This document shows, one piece after another, positions 44,689-55,153 of a stretch of 64,000 nucleotides of DNA. The notes under the pieces are model-generated. The model was not told the DNA's origin. It did not search any database and saw only the letters and a program-made list of their open reading frames with translations. A program made the position numbers and the translations under genes. Location of the stretch: the NCBI GenBank assembly GCA_029637525.1, contig CP072660.1, positions 248,001 to 312,000 of the forward strand. The letters run 5' to 3'. Origin of the DNA: Desulfurococcaceae archaeon MEX13E-LK6-19 (GTDB taxonomy: Archaea; Thermoproteota; Thermoprotei_A; Sulfolobales; Desulfurococcaceae). How positions within the stretch are numbered: the first letter of the stretch is position 1; each line of letters opens with the position of its first letter.

Positions 44689-45214
44689 TTCTCTTCACCT
44701 TCTTACCACGTGGAGACGGTTCTATTACTAGTCTAGCATTAGGGAATGTTAAATGTAATTCTCTTCCTTCATAGTATCTATCAAGGAATATGGCTAGGGC
44801 AGCTACTTCGGAGTGAGGTTGATGACCTATTGCAACATTATAGTCGGCTTCTTCATAGAAAAAACGTGGAACTTTCTCGGCACCAACAACCACAAGTATA
44901 TCTCTATTCAAAGAACGTATTTCATCGATGACATCATCGATATGTATACCATACATAGTTAAATGGACAACCACACCCCCACGTTTTTTCCATTCGAGAG
45001 TATATTTGCGTGAATTAACCCCCATTACAATATCTAGTTTTCCTCCCCATAATTCAGTAACTTTTACAAGAGAATTATACACTGACTCATCAACAACATC
45101 ACCTAGAACGAAACCGTGTGCACCAAATGCCCGTGCAACAAGACCTACATGTGTCGTTATTCTCTTGTCCCTACCAGGTCTATGCCCTATTCTTAAAACA
45201 TATATCTTTGGCAT
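44681..45214 (-). CDS. trm56: tRNA (cytidine-56-2'-O)-methyltransferase aTrm56
   Basis: 177 residues from the ATG at 45214, the family start MPKIYVLRIGHRPGRDKRIT, with AAGGTTGAT upstream. The SPOUT knot region includes DILVVVGAEKVPRFFYEEAD and NVAIGHQPHSEVAALAIFLD. It methylates the 2'-OH of C56 in the T loop of archaeal tRNAs. Confidence 0.92.
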   Translation of the reverse strand: MPKIYVLRIGHRPGRDKRITTHVGLVARAFGAHGFVLGDVVDESVYNSLVKVTELWGGKLDIVMGVNSRKYTLEWKKRGGVVVHLTMYGIHIDDVIDEIRSLNRDILVVVGAEKVPRFFYEEADYNVAIGHQPHSEVAALAIFLDRYYEGRELHLTFPNARLVIEPSPRGKKVKRIE

Positions 45215-45247
45215 CGTAATCAACCTTACAAAAACATACTTTAACAC

Positions 45248-46315
45248 TTATTTGACTATTGTTTTTACAACTCTTGTAAGCATTTCCTCTGCAAGTTTAT
45301 CAAGATTATAGCCTTTTAAAGCAGAAATTGGAACAACAGGCGTGTCTTCACCAACACTTTTCTTCACAGAATCAATAATTTCGTGTAAATCGTTTGTGTG
45401 TATCTTATCTATTTTATTAATAGCTATTATGATGGGTTTTCCATGAACACCTATACTGGAGAGGATTTTCCTCGACTCATTCAGCTCCATAATAATGTTT
45501 TGTAAACCCCTAGAGGCATCTAGTATTAAAACTATTAGTTCAGAGTCTATAATCTCTTCAAGAGTGGCGTAAAATGCTTCAATTATTTCTGGTGGTATAT
45601 CACGTATGAACCCTACTGTATCAACCAATACAATCTTCTCTCCGTTAATCTCAATAGCACTTGCCTTGGGCGAGAGTGTAGTAAAAGGTTCAGGTCCTAC
45701 AGGCTTCATGTTATTAGTGAAGTAATTAAATAGCGTAGTCTTACCAGCACAAGTATACCCCACTAGAGCCACATGAGGAAGACCGAGTTTTCTCCTGTGT
45801 GCTCTTCGTAGACTTCTTAGAGAACGTTGTTTCTCAAGTTCACGCATAATTCGTGCTATCCGTGATTTCGCCATTCTATAGTATTTGTCTACAGCATAAC
45901 GTCCACCGCCAAGAAATCCAGGTAGTTCACCGAGCTTCATGTGTCTTATAACTTCCCTTATGAGGGGGAGTTCATGTTTCAATCTAGCTAACTCGATCTG
46001 TAGTCTAGCTTCCTTACTACCAGCGTGCTCAGCGAAAATTTTAAGAATAAGTTGTACTCGGTCAATAATTTCTTTCCTAAGCTCTCTATAGAGATTGATA
46101 GTATATCTCGGCTTAAGCTTGTCCAGTATGACAAGGACATCATAAGTATCCGTGTTTTTCAGTTCCTCTAGTCTTGTATATGGTATGTAGTACTGTCTAT
46201 TAGGTTTCTTGACAAGAAAGTAGTCATGAATATCATATAAAGTCTTAACTAAGGTAAGTTCTTCCTCAAGATACTCTTTGTACTTAGCCGGAATAGCTAC
46301 GATTGCTCTCGCCAT
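45248..46315 (-). CDS. hflX: HflX-family GTPase
   Basis: 355 residues. N-terminal HflX domain with glycine-rich LPGFLGGGRY, then the G domain: G1 LVGYTCAGKTTLF, G2 FTTLSPKA, G3 VDTVGFI, G4 INKIDKI, G5 VPISALKG. HflX binds 50S ribosomal subunits and helps split or rescue ribosomes. Same strand as Trm56 and MBF1, with close spacing. Confidence 0.92.
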   Translation of the reverse strand: MARAIVAIPAKYKEYLEEELTLVKTLYDIHDYFLVKKPNRQYYIPYTRLEELKNTDTYDVLVILDKLKPRYTINLYRELRKEIIDRVQLILKIFAEHAGSKEARLQIELARLKHELPLIREVIRHMKLGELPGFLGGGRYAVDKYYRMAKSRIARIMRELEKQRSLRSLRRAHRRKLGLPHVALVGYTCAGKTTLFNYFTNNMKPVGPEPFTTLSPKASAIEINGEKIVLVDTVGFIRDIPPEIIEAFYATLEEIIDSELIVLILDASRGLQNIIMELNESRKILSSIGVHGKPIIIAINKIDKIHTNDLHEIIDSVKKSVGEDTPVVPISALKGYNLDKLAEEMLTRVVKTIVK

Positions 46316-46335
46316 GACTTTGCTCCGGAAAGAAA

Positions 46336-46866
46336 CTATTTCTTACTACTTTTTATCTTTATTAGATCACCTATAGTGAAGTAATCTTCATCTCCTTTAA
46401 AACTAATATCGGTGCTTTCCTCAACAACAGGTTCAAGTAGCTTTATATGTAATACTTTCTCTAGTCTACGAGCAAGATCAATTGATGGTTTTAGTTTACC
46501 TGACTCAATTCTTTTAATAACATTCTCTTTTTCTCTAACTTTTTCTGCCAATACTTTTGTAGACCAGCCTAATCGTTGTCTGGCTTCTCTTATTCTCCTA
46601 CCATAGTCTGGCACTATATCAAATTCTTCCTCGAGAAGTCTCTTAGGTATTCTAGCTCTAACCCATTTCTTTTCCCGTTCTCTATTCCTCGTTAATGAGC
46701 TAGCTCGGCTACTTTGTATTGGTTTTTGTTCAACAGCATGTTTTTGTTTAGCCAGCCTACTATAACAAGAAGGGCAAACCCTGAGCAGAGCGCCTTCAAC
46801 AACAATAGTCTTACATAAACGCTCGTCTGGAATTTCTCTCCCACACATTTCACAGTAACAGGGCAT
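46336..46866 (-). CDS. Multiprotein bridging factor MBF1 (archaeal)
   Basis: 176 residues. N-terminal zinc ribbon (CYCEMCGREIP; RVCPSCYSRL), basic linker, then an HTH of the Cro/C1 type (RIREARQRLGWSTKVLAEKV; NVIKRIESGKLKPSIDLARR), the layout of archaeal MBF1. It probably bridges regulators with TBP or acts on ribosomes. First gene of the minus operon that runs to TFE; divergent from PAN. Confidence 0.88.
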   Translation of the reverse strand: MPCYCEMCGREIPDERLCKTIVVEGALLRVCPSCYSRLAKQKHAVEQKPIQSSRASSLTRNREREKKWVRARIPKRLLEEEFDIVPDYGRRIREARQRLGWSTKVLAEKVREKENVIKRIESGKLKPSIDLARRLEKVLHIKLLEPVVEESTDISFKGDEDYFTIGDLIKIKSSKK

Positions 46867-46955
46867 TACTTAGCCACACTCCACGATATGATATTAGTAG
46901 GAACTATTTTTAGCCTTAGTTCAATCATACTACATAGGATAGGTGGTACATAGGT

Positions 46956-48146
46956 ATGAGTAGCTCGGAGTCCAGTGGCTCTATTGAAACTAAGATGTCG
47001 TTGGAAGATTATATAAGGTTTCTAGAATCAAGGGTGAAGTATTTAGAGCTAGAAAAAGAAAAGCTGATTACTCAAGTAAAGTATTATAAGCACGAAATAG
47101 AAAAACTGTTGTCACCACCATTAATAGAAGCAATCGTATTAGAGATATTACCAGACGGGCGTGCTGTAGTAAAAAGCTCTACAGGACCAAATTTGATAGT
47201 GCAAGTGCTTGCAAATATTGACAAATCAAAACTGCTTCCAGGAACTCATGTCGCATTGAATCAACGTGGCTCAGCAATAGTTGAAGTACTTCCTGAAAGA
47301 GAAGACCCTTATGTAAGATCTATGGAAGTTATAGAGCGGCCCAATGTATCATTTAACGATATTGGCGGACTTAAAGAACAAATTAGAGAACTTAGAGAGG
47401 CTATTGAACTACCTCTTAAGCATCCAGAGCTTTTCGAAGAAATAGGCATAGAGCCTCCAAAGGGAGTGCTACTCTATGGACCTCCTGGTTGCGGCAAAAC
47501 TCTTCTCGCAAAAGCTGTAGCACGCGAGGCAAATGCTACATTCATTAGCATCGTTGGCAGCGAACTAGTACAGAAATTCATAGGAGAAGGCGCAAGAATA
47601 GTTAGAGAAGTATTCAAGCTCGCTCGAAGAAAAGCTCCATCAATAGTATTTATAGACGAAATCGATGCAATAGCTGCAAAAAGACTCGACATAGGCACTA
47701 GTGGAGAAAGAGAAGTACAAAGAACACTCATGCAACTTCTAGCTGAATTAGACGGGTTCCGTCCTCTCGATAAAGTAAAGGTGATAGCGGCAACTAACAG
47801 AATAGACATACTTGACCCAGCTATATTGAGGCCAGGCAGGTTTGACAGATTAATTGAGGTGCCTTTGCCTGATTATGAGGCACGTATAGAGATATTCAAG
47901 GTACACACGAGAAAGATGAAGCTAGATGAAGACGTAGACATTAGTTTGCTAGCGAAACTAACAGAAGGAGCTACAGGCGCCGAAATAAAAGCCATATGTA
48001 CTGAAGCAGGATACAATGCCCTAAGGAGTAATAGAAGAAAAGTAAAGATGGAGGACTTCATAAACGCCATTAAGAAGATTAAATCGAAGAGCGATATACG
48101 CAGATTCGGTGTTGAACTCAAGAAAGATAACAATCTATTCCAATAA
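46956..48146 (+). CDS. pan: Proteasome-activating nucleotidase PAN
   Basis: 396 residues. N-terminal coiled coil (about 15-55), OB domain, AAA module with [33 protein letters not shown], an arginine-finger [12 protein letters not shown] and C-terminal helical domain. The last three residues, Leu-Phe-Gln, take the place of the HbYX motif that opens the 20S gate, with Phe instead of Tyr. It unfolds substrates for the 20S proteasome. Followed by a PUA gene and a PAC2 gene. Confidence 0.94.
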   Translation: MSSSESSGSIETKMSLEDYIRFLESRVKYLELEKEKLITQVKYYKHEIEKLLSPPLIEAIVLEILPDGRAVVKSSTGPNLIVQVLANIDKSKLLPGTHVALNQRGSAIVEVLPEREDPYVRSMEVIERPNVSFNDIGGLKEQIRELREAIELPLKHPELFEEIGIEPPKGVLLYGPPGCGKTLLAKAVAREANATFISIVGSELVQKFIGEGARIVREVFKLARRKAPSIVFIDEIDAIAAKRLDIGTSGEREVQRTLMQLLAELDGFRPLDKVKVIAATNRIDILDPAILRPGRFDRLIEVPLPDYEARIEIFKVHTRKMKLDEDVDISLLAKLTEGATGAEIKAICTEAGYNALRSNRRKVKMEDFINAIKKIKSKSDIRRFGVELKKDNNLFQ

Positions 48147-48160
48147 CGAGGACCGAAATA

Positions 48161-48658
48161 ATGCTGCAGGGAAAAATAACAAAACCGTCACCCGAAGAAA
48201 TAGAGGACTTACGTGCAATAGCATCTTTTCAATTTAGGGGTGTTGGTAAGAAATTCATTCCAGAAAACATACTAGTCATAAGATCTCCTAGGACTTATAG
48301 AATTAGGGCCATCCTACTCGAAGGAAAAGTCATTGCAACAATTAGGGCAAGTGATTATAGATTATTATTGAGAATCCATGGCGGAATAAGGTTAAACAAT
48401 ATCTTAGAAAAACCTTTTCTACGTGTAATGGTATCAAACAAATACGCTCAATTCATAGCTGAGGGAGGTAACGTATTTGCTCCACATATAGTATTCATGG
48501 ATCCTAGCATAAAACCTCATGACGAAGTTCTCGTTGTAGACGAAGACTGGAACTTATTGGCTGTAGGGAAAGCGCTTCTCCCCGGCTGGATAGCTACACT
48601 ATTTAGCCGGGGAGAAGTAATACGTGTAAGAGAAAGTATCAGGAGTGTGGAAGAATAG
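48161..48658 (+). CDS. PUA-domain protein (TGT/pseudouridine-type RNA-binding domain)
   Basis: 165 residues. The C-terminal half (KPFLRVMVSNKYAQFIAEGG, then NVFAPHIVFMDPSIKPHDEV, VVDEDWNLLAVGKALLPG) is a PUA domain as found at the C-terminus of archaeosine TGT. The N-terminal half (KPSPEEIEDLRAIASFQFRG) resembles the preceding C2-type TGT domain. The TGT encoded at 49349-50932 lacks a PUA end, so this is probably the detached C-terminal part (TgtA2-like). It is coupled to PAN and PAC2 genes. Confidence 0.7.
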   Translation: MLQGKITKPSPEEIEDLRAIASFQFRGVGKKFIPENILVIRSPRTYRIRAILLEGKVIATIRASDYRLLLRIHGGIRLNNILEKPFLRVMVSNKYAQFIAEGGNVFAPHIVFMDPSIKPHDEVLVVDEDWNLLAVGKALLPGWIATLFSRGEVIRVRESIRSVEE

Positions 48659-49404
48659 TGCGCCGTGTAAGTATTGTATTGAAAAAAGATGTAGACCCCG
48701 AGGAACTAAGGAATGCCGTATTCATAACAGGCTTTGCAGGATTTGGTTTAGTAGGATACTTAACTTCAAGACATATCGCATATGCCCTTAAGATGAAGAG
48801 AATAGGGTTTATAAGAACACGCTATGTCCCAGAAACAACATTTTACACCAAGAGCTCTGGCCTAATATTCCCGTTTGAAATATATTACTCGAACATCAAT
48901 AACAAGAAACTCATTGTACTCGTAAACCATGGATTCCCTCATGCACGAGAAAGAACAGACTATGCTGAAACAGTAATCAGTTGGCTTAAGAAGATATACG
49001 TTTCAGAAGTAATCCTCGTAGGAGGCCTTGATCCTTCAGTTAAAGAGGATCCCAATGAGAAATATCGATGGATCCCGTTGGGCGGTACTAAGCGTTCACT
49101 CAATGCACCAATATTAGAAGAAAGACATGTTGTTGGGCCACTAGCTCTTACAATGATGTTTGCTGAAATAGAAAGCATTCCTGGCGTAGCAATATTCCCC
49201 TACGCTGAACCCTATAGAGCCGACCCGCGTGCTACTGCCATAGCAGTTAATATAATATCAGAAATCACGGGAATACCCATTGACGTATCTGAATTATATA
49301 AAGAAGCAAAAATCATAGAAGAACTTGAAAGCAAAGAAAAAGAATTAGTTAAGAAGGTTTACGAAGCTGAAACTGGTGAGAAACAGCACCCGATGTACAT
49401 GTAG
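48658..49404 (+). CDS. PAC2-family proteasome assembly chaperone-like protein
   Basis: 248 residues, GTG start overlapping the upstream stop by one base. FITGFAGFGLVGYLTSRHIA and EVILVGGLDPSVKEDPNEKY are typical PAC2 (PF09754) phrases; the C-terminus is a charged helix. Close linkage to PAN fits the known link of PAC2 proteins with proteasome biogenesis. The last 56 bases overlap the convergent TGT gene. Confidence 0.8.
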   Translation: MRRVSIVLKKDVDPEELRNAVFITGFAGFGLVGYLTSRHIAYALKMKRIGFIRTRYVPETTFYTKSSGLIFPFEIYYSNINNKKLIVLVNHGFPHARERTDYAETVISWLKKIYVSEVILVGGLDPSVKEDPNEKYRWIPLGGTKRSLNAPILEERHVVGPLALTMMFAEIESIPGVAIFPYAEPYRADPRATAIAVNIISEITGIPIDVSELYKEAKIIEELESKEKELVKKVYEAETGEKQHPMYM

Positions 49405-50932
49405 TCACAATTTCTATAACATTTACACCTTTAACATACAATTTATTACGTAGTTCTTCAGCAAACTTTTTGGTCCATAATATATCGTCTACAACAATTA
49501 TTTCTACAGTACTATAGTTATTCTTTATAATGTATTCTGCAGCTATACTTGCAGCATACTTACAGAGCCTTTCATCATCAACGTATCTCGGTTCTTCATG
49601 CTGGAATACAGGATAAGTCTCTGTCAGGTTCCATGGTATTAATCCTAAAAATAAATTATAAAACATCTTATCCTTGTTTTCTAAATTACTTATCTTCTTT
49701 ACAAAATCCTGCGCCCTATAGGGCTTCTCTACCGCAGGAATAAGCACTATTTCATTATACCTTCTAGGAAACCATTTCTTTATATTATCAATAAATAAAC
49801 CCACTTTAGGATTATATATAGTGTCGTAATCATAGAATAGCATTGCTGAAACAGAGCCTTTGGATAATGGTGTATATTTTGCAAGTAATTTTTCAGAGTA
49901 TTTCTTTAAGACGTTAAATGCATCACGAAGACTTGGATGCGACTTAGATCTCTCTTCAATAAGCTCCCATAGCCTGCCTTCTTTAATAGCTTGCTTCACT
50001 GTATCAATCTCCCTTTTTAACATGAAGAGATTATGCATAGCAAGCAATTTCACTCTATCCCTGGGATTTCTTTCTAGCAAGTCCTTGGGAGTATATCGAC
50101 TACATACGGGACATGAACAAGGGAAATATTCTAGTTCTTCAAGTCTTTTTGTTCCACCTTCAATCATGTACCTGTTGTCTCTAGCATAGAGTATGTACGA
50201 TGCAGAATCAAATAAATCAGCTCCTAAAGCGACAAGAAATGGTATTATCATTGGATGCCCTACACCAAACACGTGGAGAGGTCTATGAGGTGGTAGATGC
50301 ATGCGTGCTAGCGCGACTAGCTCAATTAAACTAGAATATTCATATCTTTCCAACAAAACAGTAGGGCTACCGAGCGCATGAATATGATAGGGGAGTTTCC
50401 AAGCCATAATACTTGATTTAACTACAAGATCCCTGTATGGTGCTCCCTGTATGGGAAATACCCATAGCGTAGAACTCTCTTGAATTATCGGTAATGCCTC
50501 CCAGGCTCTTTTATATGTTTCATTTACTGCTTCGAGTGCCTGTTTATAATCCATGTTAGCCCCAGTTGGAATATCCAAGATAACGCCTATGTCAACATTT
50601 ATCTCTTTTTGGAAACTAACAATGGTCTTGTTAGTTACTTCTACATCACCGTATTCAAGTACCTGGTATCCACCTGAATCAGTCATTATTGGCTTGTTCC
50701 AGCGGAGATACTCATGTATATCTTTAGCCCTTCCTCTACTTCTTCTATAGTACAGGTAAGCATTTGTGATTATAGCATTGAAGCCTATCTTGTTAACTGT
50801 ATCTAGCTCTACTTCTTGACGTATAGGATCTATTACTGGAAAGAGATATGGTGTTTCAAATACTCCTGACTTCGTCTTCAATCTTCCTATTCTTGCAGCC
50901 AAGTCAATATCTTTGATCTCGTAGTATGTCAA
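49349..50932 (-). CDS. tgtA: Archaeosine tRNA-guanine transglycosylase, PUA-less (split TgtA)
   Basis: 527 residues from a TTG start. TIM-barrel catalytic part: FNAIITNAYLYYRRSRG, IMTDSGGYQVLEYGDVEV with the catalytic Asp, LDIPTG, VFPIQGAPYRDL, and VFGVGHPMIIPFLVALGADL; the zinc site is FPCSCPVCSRYTPKDL. Residues from about 340 on form the C1/C2 region. It exchanges G15 of archaeal tRNAs for preQ0. The usual C-terminal PUA domain is absent and likely supplied by 48161-48658. It follows the LSm gene as an operon. Confidence 0.9.
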   Translation of the reverse strand: MTYYEIKDIDLAARIGRLKTKSGVFETPYLFPVIDPIRQEVELDTVNKIGFNAIITNAYLYYRRSRGRAKDIHEYLRWNKPIMTDSGGYQVLEYGDVEVTNKTIVSFQKEINVDIGVILDIPTGANMDYKQALEAVNETYKRAWEALPIIQESSTLWVFPIQGAPYRDLVVKSSIMAWKLPYHIHALGSPTVLLERYEYSSLIELVALARMHLPPHRPLHVFGVGHPMIIPFLVALGADLFDSASYILYARDNRYMIEGGTKRLEELEYFPCSCPVCSRYTPKDLLERNPRDRVKLLAMHNLFMLKREIDTVKQAIKEGRLWELIEERSKSHPSLRDAFNVLKKYSEKLLAKYTPLSKGSVSAMLFYDYDTIYNPKVGLFIDNIKKWFPRRYNEIVLIPAVEKPYRAQDFVKKISNLENKDKMFYNLFLGLIPWNLTETYPVFQHEEPRYVDDERLCKYAASIAAEYIIKNNYSTVEIIVVDDILWTKKFAEELRNKLYVKGVNVIEIVTTCTSGAVSHQFQLRKPS

Positions 50933-50939
50933 TACGTCA

Positions 50940-51389
50940 TTAACCCTGGAGCTTACTTTTCCTCATATCAATATATCTTTGATAGACCTCATAGATCGTT
51001 TGTGCCATCGCACCTGTTCCTTCAACACCCTTTTCTGTGACTTTTATCCTCCCATATACTATCACAGCTCCTGCTTCTGGAACAACTTTAACAGCATCTT
51101 GCCTTAGATGTAGTTCTTTAACGAGATACTCGGCAAATTCATTTGGATCAAATAATGGTTCTTCAGTTATCATTATTTCAGAAATAGACTCTCCTTTGAT
51201 TAATATCTTGGGATATTTCTTGCCAGTGGTATCACTTGCTGAGGCCAACATTATATTAATTGACGGATGATCAAACCCTATTAAGATCCCCTCATATTTC
51301 TTGCCATTGGTTAAGACAACAGTTACTTTTTTGTCAAGCATTAGAAGCAATTCCGATATGAGTCTTCTTGTTGCATCAGCTACACTCAT
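50940..51389 (-). CDS. Sm-like archaeal protein with C-terminal extension (SmAP3 type)
   Basis: 149 residues. Sm1/Sm2 motifs: KKVTVVLTNGKKYEGILIGF and PKILIKGESISEIMI; a C-terminal domain of ~70 residues (EYLVKELHLRQDAVKVVPEA) follows, as in SmAP3. It probably forms a ring that binds U-rich RNA. Upstream gene of the TGT operon. Confidence 0.88.
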   Translation of the reverse strand: MSVADATRRLISELLLMLDKKVTVVLTNGKKYEGILIGFDHPSINIMLASASDTTGKKYPKILIKGESISEIMITEEPLFDPNEFAEYLVKELHLRQDAVKVVPEAGAVIVYGRIKVTEKGVEGTGAMAQTIYEVYQRYIDMRKSKLQG

Positions 51390-51531
51390 ACAACCACCTC
51401 TAAACCCTTTAAGAACAGAAGGGATATTTGGAAATTACGGATACGGGAGAAAGAATAAATATTAGGCAGACATTTACCATCTTCAATGGAAATACATGTA
51501 CTCACGATCATTGGGTGGAGGTAATTACGTA

Positions 51532-51909
51532 TTGACATTGGTTATACAATGCACTGTAAAGAACAAAGAACCTCTGAGAATGCCTGGTGTTACAAGGAAT
51601 TATTGTGAGGATAGTGATACTGAAGTAGTAATAGAGCTTCCTGAGAATATTTTCTCTCTAGAAAAGAACACCAAAACAGAAATCAACATAGGCATTGACA
51701 AGGAACAATGTATTAACGACTATGATTTTTGTGGTGTTGGTTATGTTGTATCGAAAACAAAAATAGAAACAGGAGAAGAAACTATTTCACGTGCTGTTAT
51801 CTCGATAGGAGGGCTTTTATTAATTGTTAAGACAAAGAATGATGAGCTTTTAAAAGACATTAATGTTGTGGAGAAATATTATATCGGGATCAAGAAGTTG
51901 TCTAAATAA
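51532..51909 (+). CDS. rpoG: RNA polymerase subunit G/Rpb8-like protein
   Basis: 125 residues from a TTG with GGAGGT nine bases upstream; the frame opens at an ATG at 51496. Beta-rich, with DYDFCGVGYVVSKTKI and ISIGGLLLIVK; the Gly-Gly-Leu-Leu end resembles the conserved GGLL of Rpb8. Rpb8/RpoG is a small accessory subunit of crenarchaeal RNA polymerase. The match is based on motif memory and size, and is not certain. Confidence 0.6.
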   Translation: MTLVIQCTVKNKEPLRMPGVTRNYCEDSDTEVVIELPENIFSLEKNTKTEINIGIDKEQCINDYDFCGVGYVVSKTKIETGEETISRAVISIGGLLLIVKTKNDELLKDINVVEKYYIGIKKLSK

Positions 51910-51946
51910 CGTTTTATAAACGGCAAGTATAATCTATAGGGGGCGT

Positions 51947-53461
51947 ATGATAAAACCGGAATATAGTAAAGATTTCATTAATGAATTTAATAACTATAAT
52001 ATCGGTACCTATCACTACAAATACATTAAAATAATGAAAGACGCTTATGCGAAAGAAGAAGAGATAAACAAAGAGATTAGCGAGTTAATGAAATTCATAC
52101 ATAATAGATCGAAAGAGAACAGTAATGTTATCTACGCTACTCTATCCTACGCGAGGAAAGGCAATTACGAGGGTTACATAGTTATTATCTCCAAGAGTGT
52201 TGAAGAACTCGAAAAAGAACGGGACATAATAAAAGGTTTTGTGAAAAGCAGGTTTAACCACCTAGAGATCCAGGAAACTGCTTCTCCCCGTAAAGGATTA
52301 CAAATAATTCTTCCCATAAAGAAGTTATTTTTTCGAAGACAAATGAACATTTTGTTTATTAACCAGTACTTTGTTCGTTCTACAATAAAATATCCTGTTC
52401 AAAAAATAATAGTTAATATAAATCCACTGTCGAAAAAGATTATTCCATTGGGGAAACCAATTAACTCCGACTACACAGGATATATTGGTATAACTATAGA
52501 CACGCTAATGCAGCATGTATTAGTACTTGGTGCAACAGGCAGCGGAAAGACAACAACTGTAGCAACTCTTATCAACAACTTGTATTATACACTAAATGAT
52601 TTCAACAATGAAGTTAAGACGATAATCATTGATTGGCACGGCGAGTATAAAGAGTTAATTAGAAGGCACAAGTATATGCGACCAGGTATAGACATTGCTA
52701 TAAATCCATTATCAGATACAAGTAAATCTATTATTGATTTAATGGATGTTTTCGAAGAAGTATTCGAACTAACAGAACCCCAATCCTACCTCTTATATAA
52801 GGTTCTTGAAAAGATTAAGGATACTACGTTTACGACAAGAAATCCTATAGATTATCTATTGACTAGCATTGAGAGTATCAACGAAAACAGTAATTGGATA
52901 AGAGAAGTAAAGATGGCATTACTAAGAAAAATTTCCGTATTAACTAGAGGAAGATACTTATTCAGTAAACATACAAGCATGGAAGATATCCTTGCCTTTA
53001 ATAAGTCACCTATAATAGTAGATGTGAGCTTAATAAGCAACGTAATATTAAGAAAAACATATACACTATTGTTACTAAAAACAATCTTAGATTACCAAAT
53101 AAGAAGTAGAAGGCAAAAACTGTTATTAATAATAGAGGAAGCTCATAACATCTTTCCAAGAAAATCTACATCAAGCTTCTTATCTAAACTCGTGGCAGAA
53201 GTAAGGAAATTTAAGATAGGTATAATATCAGTATCACAGTCTCCATCAAGTATATTTGAGGGCCTTATGAGTAACTCTGCAACAAAAATAATACACTCAA
53301 TAAGATCGGAACAGGATCTCGAAACTATAAGAAAAATAACAAAAATCACATATGAGTATGAGAAAATACTTCCTGTCCTTAATCCTGGTGAGGCAATATT
53401 ATATACAGTTGATTACAAGACTCCTGTACTCGTCAAAATTGAGCCATTCGGAGAAGGATAA
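51947..53461 (+). CDS. HerA-like hexameric ATPase
   Basis: 504 residues. Walker A LVLGATGSGKTTTVATLINN, IIIDWHGEYKELIRR, Walker B LLLIIEEAHNIFPRKS, and the HerA C-terminal SVSQSPSSIFEGLMSNSATK with LNPGEAILY. HerA works with NurA in end resection, but no NurA gene is adjacent, so this may be a HerA paralogue with another DNA-translocation role. Very AT-rich codons. It lies 37 bases after the RpoG-like gene. Confidence 0.8.
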   Translation: MIKPEYSKDFINEFNNYNIGTYHYKYIKIMKDAYAKEEEINKEISELMKFIHNRSKENSNVIYATLSYARKGNYEGYIVIISKSVEELEKERDIIKGFVKSRFNHLEIQETASPRKGLQIILPIKKLFFRRQMNILFINQYFVRSTIKYPVQKIIVNINPLSKKIIPLGKPINSDYTGYIGITIDTLMQHVLVLGATGSGKTTTVATLINNLYYTLNDFNNEVKTIIIDWHGEYKELIRRHKYMRPGIDIAINPLSDTSKSIIDLMDVFEEVFELTEPQSYLLYKVLEKIKDTTFTTRNPIDYLLTSIESINENSNWIREVKMALLRKISVLTRGRYLFSKHTSMEDILAFNKSPIIVDVSLISNVILRKTYTLLLLKTILDYQIRSRRQKLLLIIEEAHNIFPRKSTSSFLSKLVAEVRKFKIGIISVSQSPSSIFEGLMSNSATKIIHSIRSEQDLETIRKITKITYEYEKILPVLNPGEAILYTVDYKTPVLVKIEPFGEG

Positions 53462-53518
53462 TATGTTAAAAAACTATATTATGCTATATTAAAGGACTAG
53501 AAATTTATCTAGTTGTGT

Positions 53519-55153
53519 TTACTCTTCTTCTCCTTTCTCTTCTTTCTTCTCCTCTTCCTTCTTTTCAGCTCTTGACGCAGCAATTATATCGTCTATCCTT
53601 AGGATCAATGTAGCTACTTCGGTTCCTGCCTTTAAGGCGTTTGCTTTAACACTTACTGGCTCAATGACTCCTAGCTCCATCATGTTTGCTAGGTCGCCTG
53701 TGAATATGTTGATTCCAACCCATTTGTTCTTAGGATCGTCGTGTGCCGCTCTAAGTTTCATAATGATCTCAACGGGGTCATAACCGGCGTTCTCAACAAG
53801 TGCCATAACTAGTCCTTCTAGTGATCTAGCGAATGCCTCGATTGCTAGTTGTTCTTTACCTCCAATTTTGGTGGCAAACTTTCTTAGATGTCTAGCTAAC
53901 TCCATTTCAACAGCTCCGCCGCCAGCTACAATCTTTCCATCTCTTATTGCGTCTGCAACCGCTGCAAGGCTGTCTCTAAGTGCTCTCTCTGCTTCATCAA
54001 CTAATCTTTCTAGACCTCCTCTCACAACAATACTTACTGCCTTGGGGTTCTTGCAGCCCTCAATGAACACCATTTTGTCTTCTCCAACTTTCCTCTCTTC
54101 TACTAGTTCTGCTTCACCTAGATCCTCTGGTTTGAGGTCGTCAATGTTGCTTACGATTTTTCCTCCTGTTGCTCTTTCTAGTTTCTCCATGTCTGATCTC
54201 TTTACTCTTCTTACTGCTAGTATGCCCTTCTTGGCAAGGAAGTGCTGAGCAACCTCATCAATACCCTTCTGACAAATCACAACATTAGCACCAACACCAG
54301 CAATCTTCTCAACCATCTTCTTTAGAATTTCCTCTTCCTCTTGTAGGAATGCCCTCATCTGTGATGGGTCAGTAATTCTTATCTCAGCATCGATCTCTGG
54401 TTTCTCTACTTCTAGTGGTGCGTCTAGTAGTGCAATCTTGGCTTTCTCAACTCTCCTAGGCATGCCAGGGTGAACGACCTCCTTATCGAGGACAACACCG
54501 TAGACTAGTTGGGTATCGAGTAAGCTTCCACCATGCTTCTTTATGATCTGTATATTGTCTAGGTCAATGTAGTACTTGTCACCACGTTTCTCAGCAATTT
54601 GTTTCACTGCCTTTACAGCTATTTCGGCAAAGTACTCGCGTACACCATGTACAGCCTTGCTTGTAAGCGAGGTTTTACCAACTTTCTTCAAGATTTCATC
54701 GTTATTGATATCAATAGGCTCAGCAATTTCATAGATGAACTTTATTGCTTCCTCAAGAGCTTTCCTGTAACCACTTACAATTATTGTTGGGTGAATGTTT
54801 TTGTCAAGAAGCTCCTCTGCATGCTTTAGTAGCTCGCCTGCAAATATTACAGCTGTCTTGGTACCATCACCTACCTCTTCATCCTGACCTTTAGCTATTT
54901 GTACAAGCATCTTAGCTGCTGGATGCTGTACATCCATTTTATCGAGTATTGTTGCACCATCATTAGTTATTGTGACATCACCGAGAGCGTCAACAAGCAT
55001 TTTGTCCATGCCTTTGGGACCATATGTTGTTCTTAAAGTCTCTGCAACAGCTCTTACAGCCATAATGTTTGTTCTTAATGCATCACGCCCTGCTGTTCTC
55101 TGTGTACCCTCTTTAAGTATGAGTACAGGAACACCCATAGGCTCCACAGCCAT
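53519..55153 (-). CDS. Thermosome (group II chaperonin) subunit
   Basis: 544 residues from the ATG at 55153 (GGGTGA six bases upstream; a GTG frame start at 55162 exists). Chaperonin motifs: [55 protein letters not shown], and [20 protein letters not shown]-terminus is a Glu/Lys-rich tail instead of the GGM repeats of other subunits. It folds proteins in the cytosol at high temperature. Confidence 0.95.
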   Translation of the reverse strand: MAVEPMGVPVLILKEGTQRTAGRDALRTNIMAVRAVAETLRTTYGPKGMDKMLVDALGDVTITNDGATILDKMDVQHPAAKMLVQIAKGQDEEVGDGTKTAVIFAGELLKHAEELLDKNIHPTIIVSGYRKALEEAIKFIYEIAEPIDINNDEILKKVGKTSLTSKAVHGVREYFAEIAVKAVKQIAEKRGDKYYIDLDNIQIIKKHGGSLLDTQLVYGVVLDKEVVHPGMPRRVEKAKIALLDAPLEVEKPEIDAEIRITDPSQMRAFLQEEEEILKKMVEKIAGVGANVVICQKGIDEVAQHFLAKKGILAVRRVKRSDMEKLERATGGKIVSNIDDLKPEDLGEAELVEERKVGEDKMVFIEGCKNPKAVSIVVRGGLERLVDEAERALRDSLAAVADAIRDGKIVAGGGAVEMELARHLRKFATKIGGKEQLAIEAFARSLEGLVMALVENAGYDPVEIIMKLRAAHDDPKNKWVGINIFTGDLANMMELGVIEPVSVKANALKAGTEVATLILRIDDIIAASRAEKKEEEKKEEKGEEE

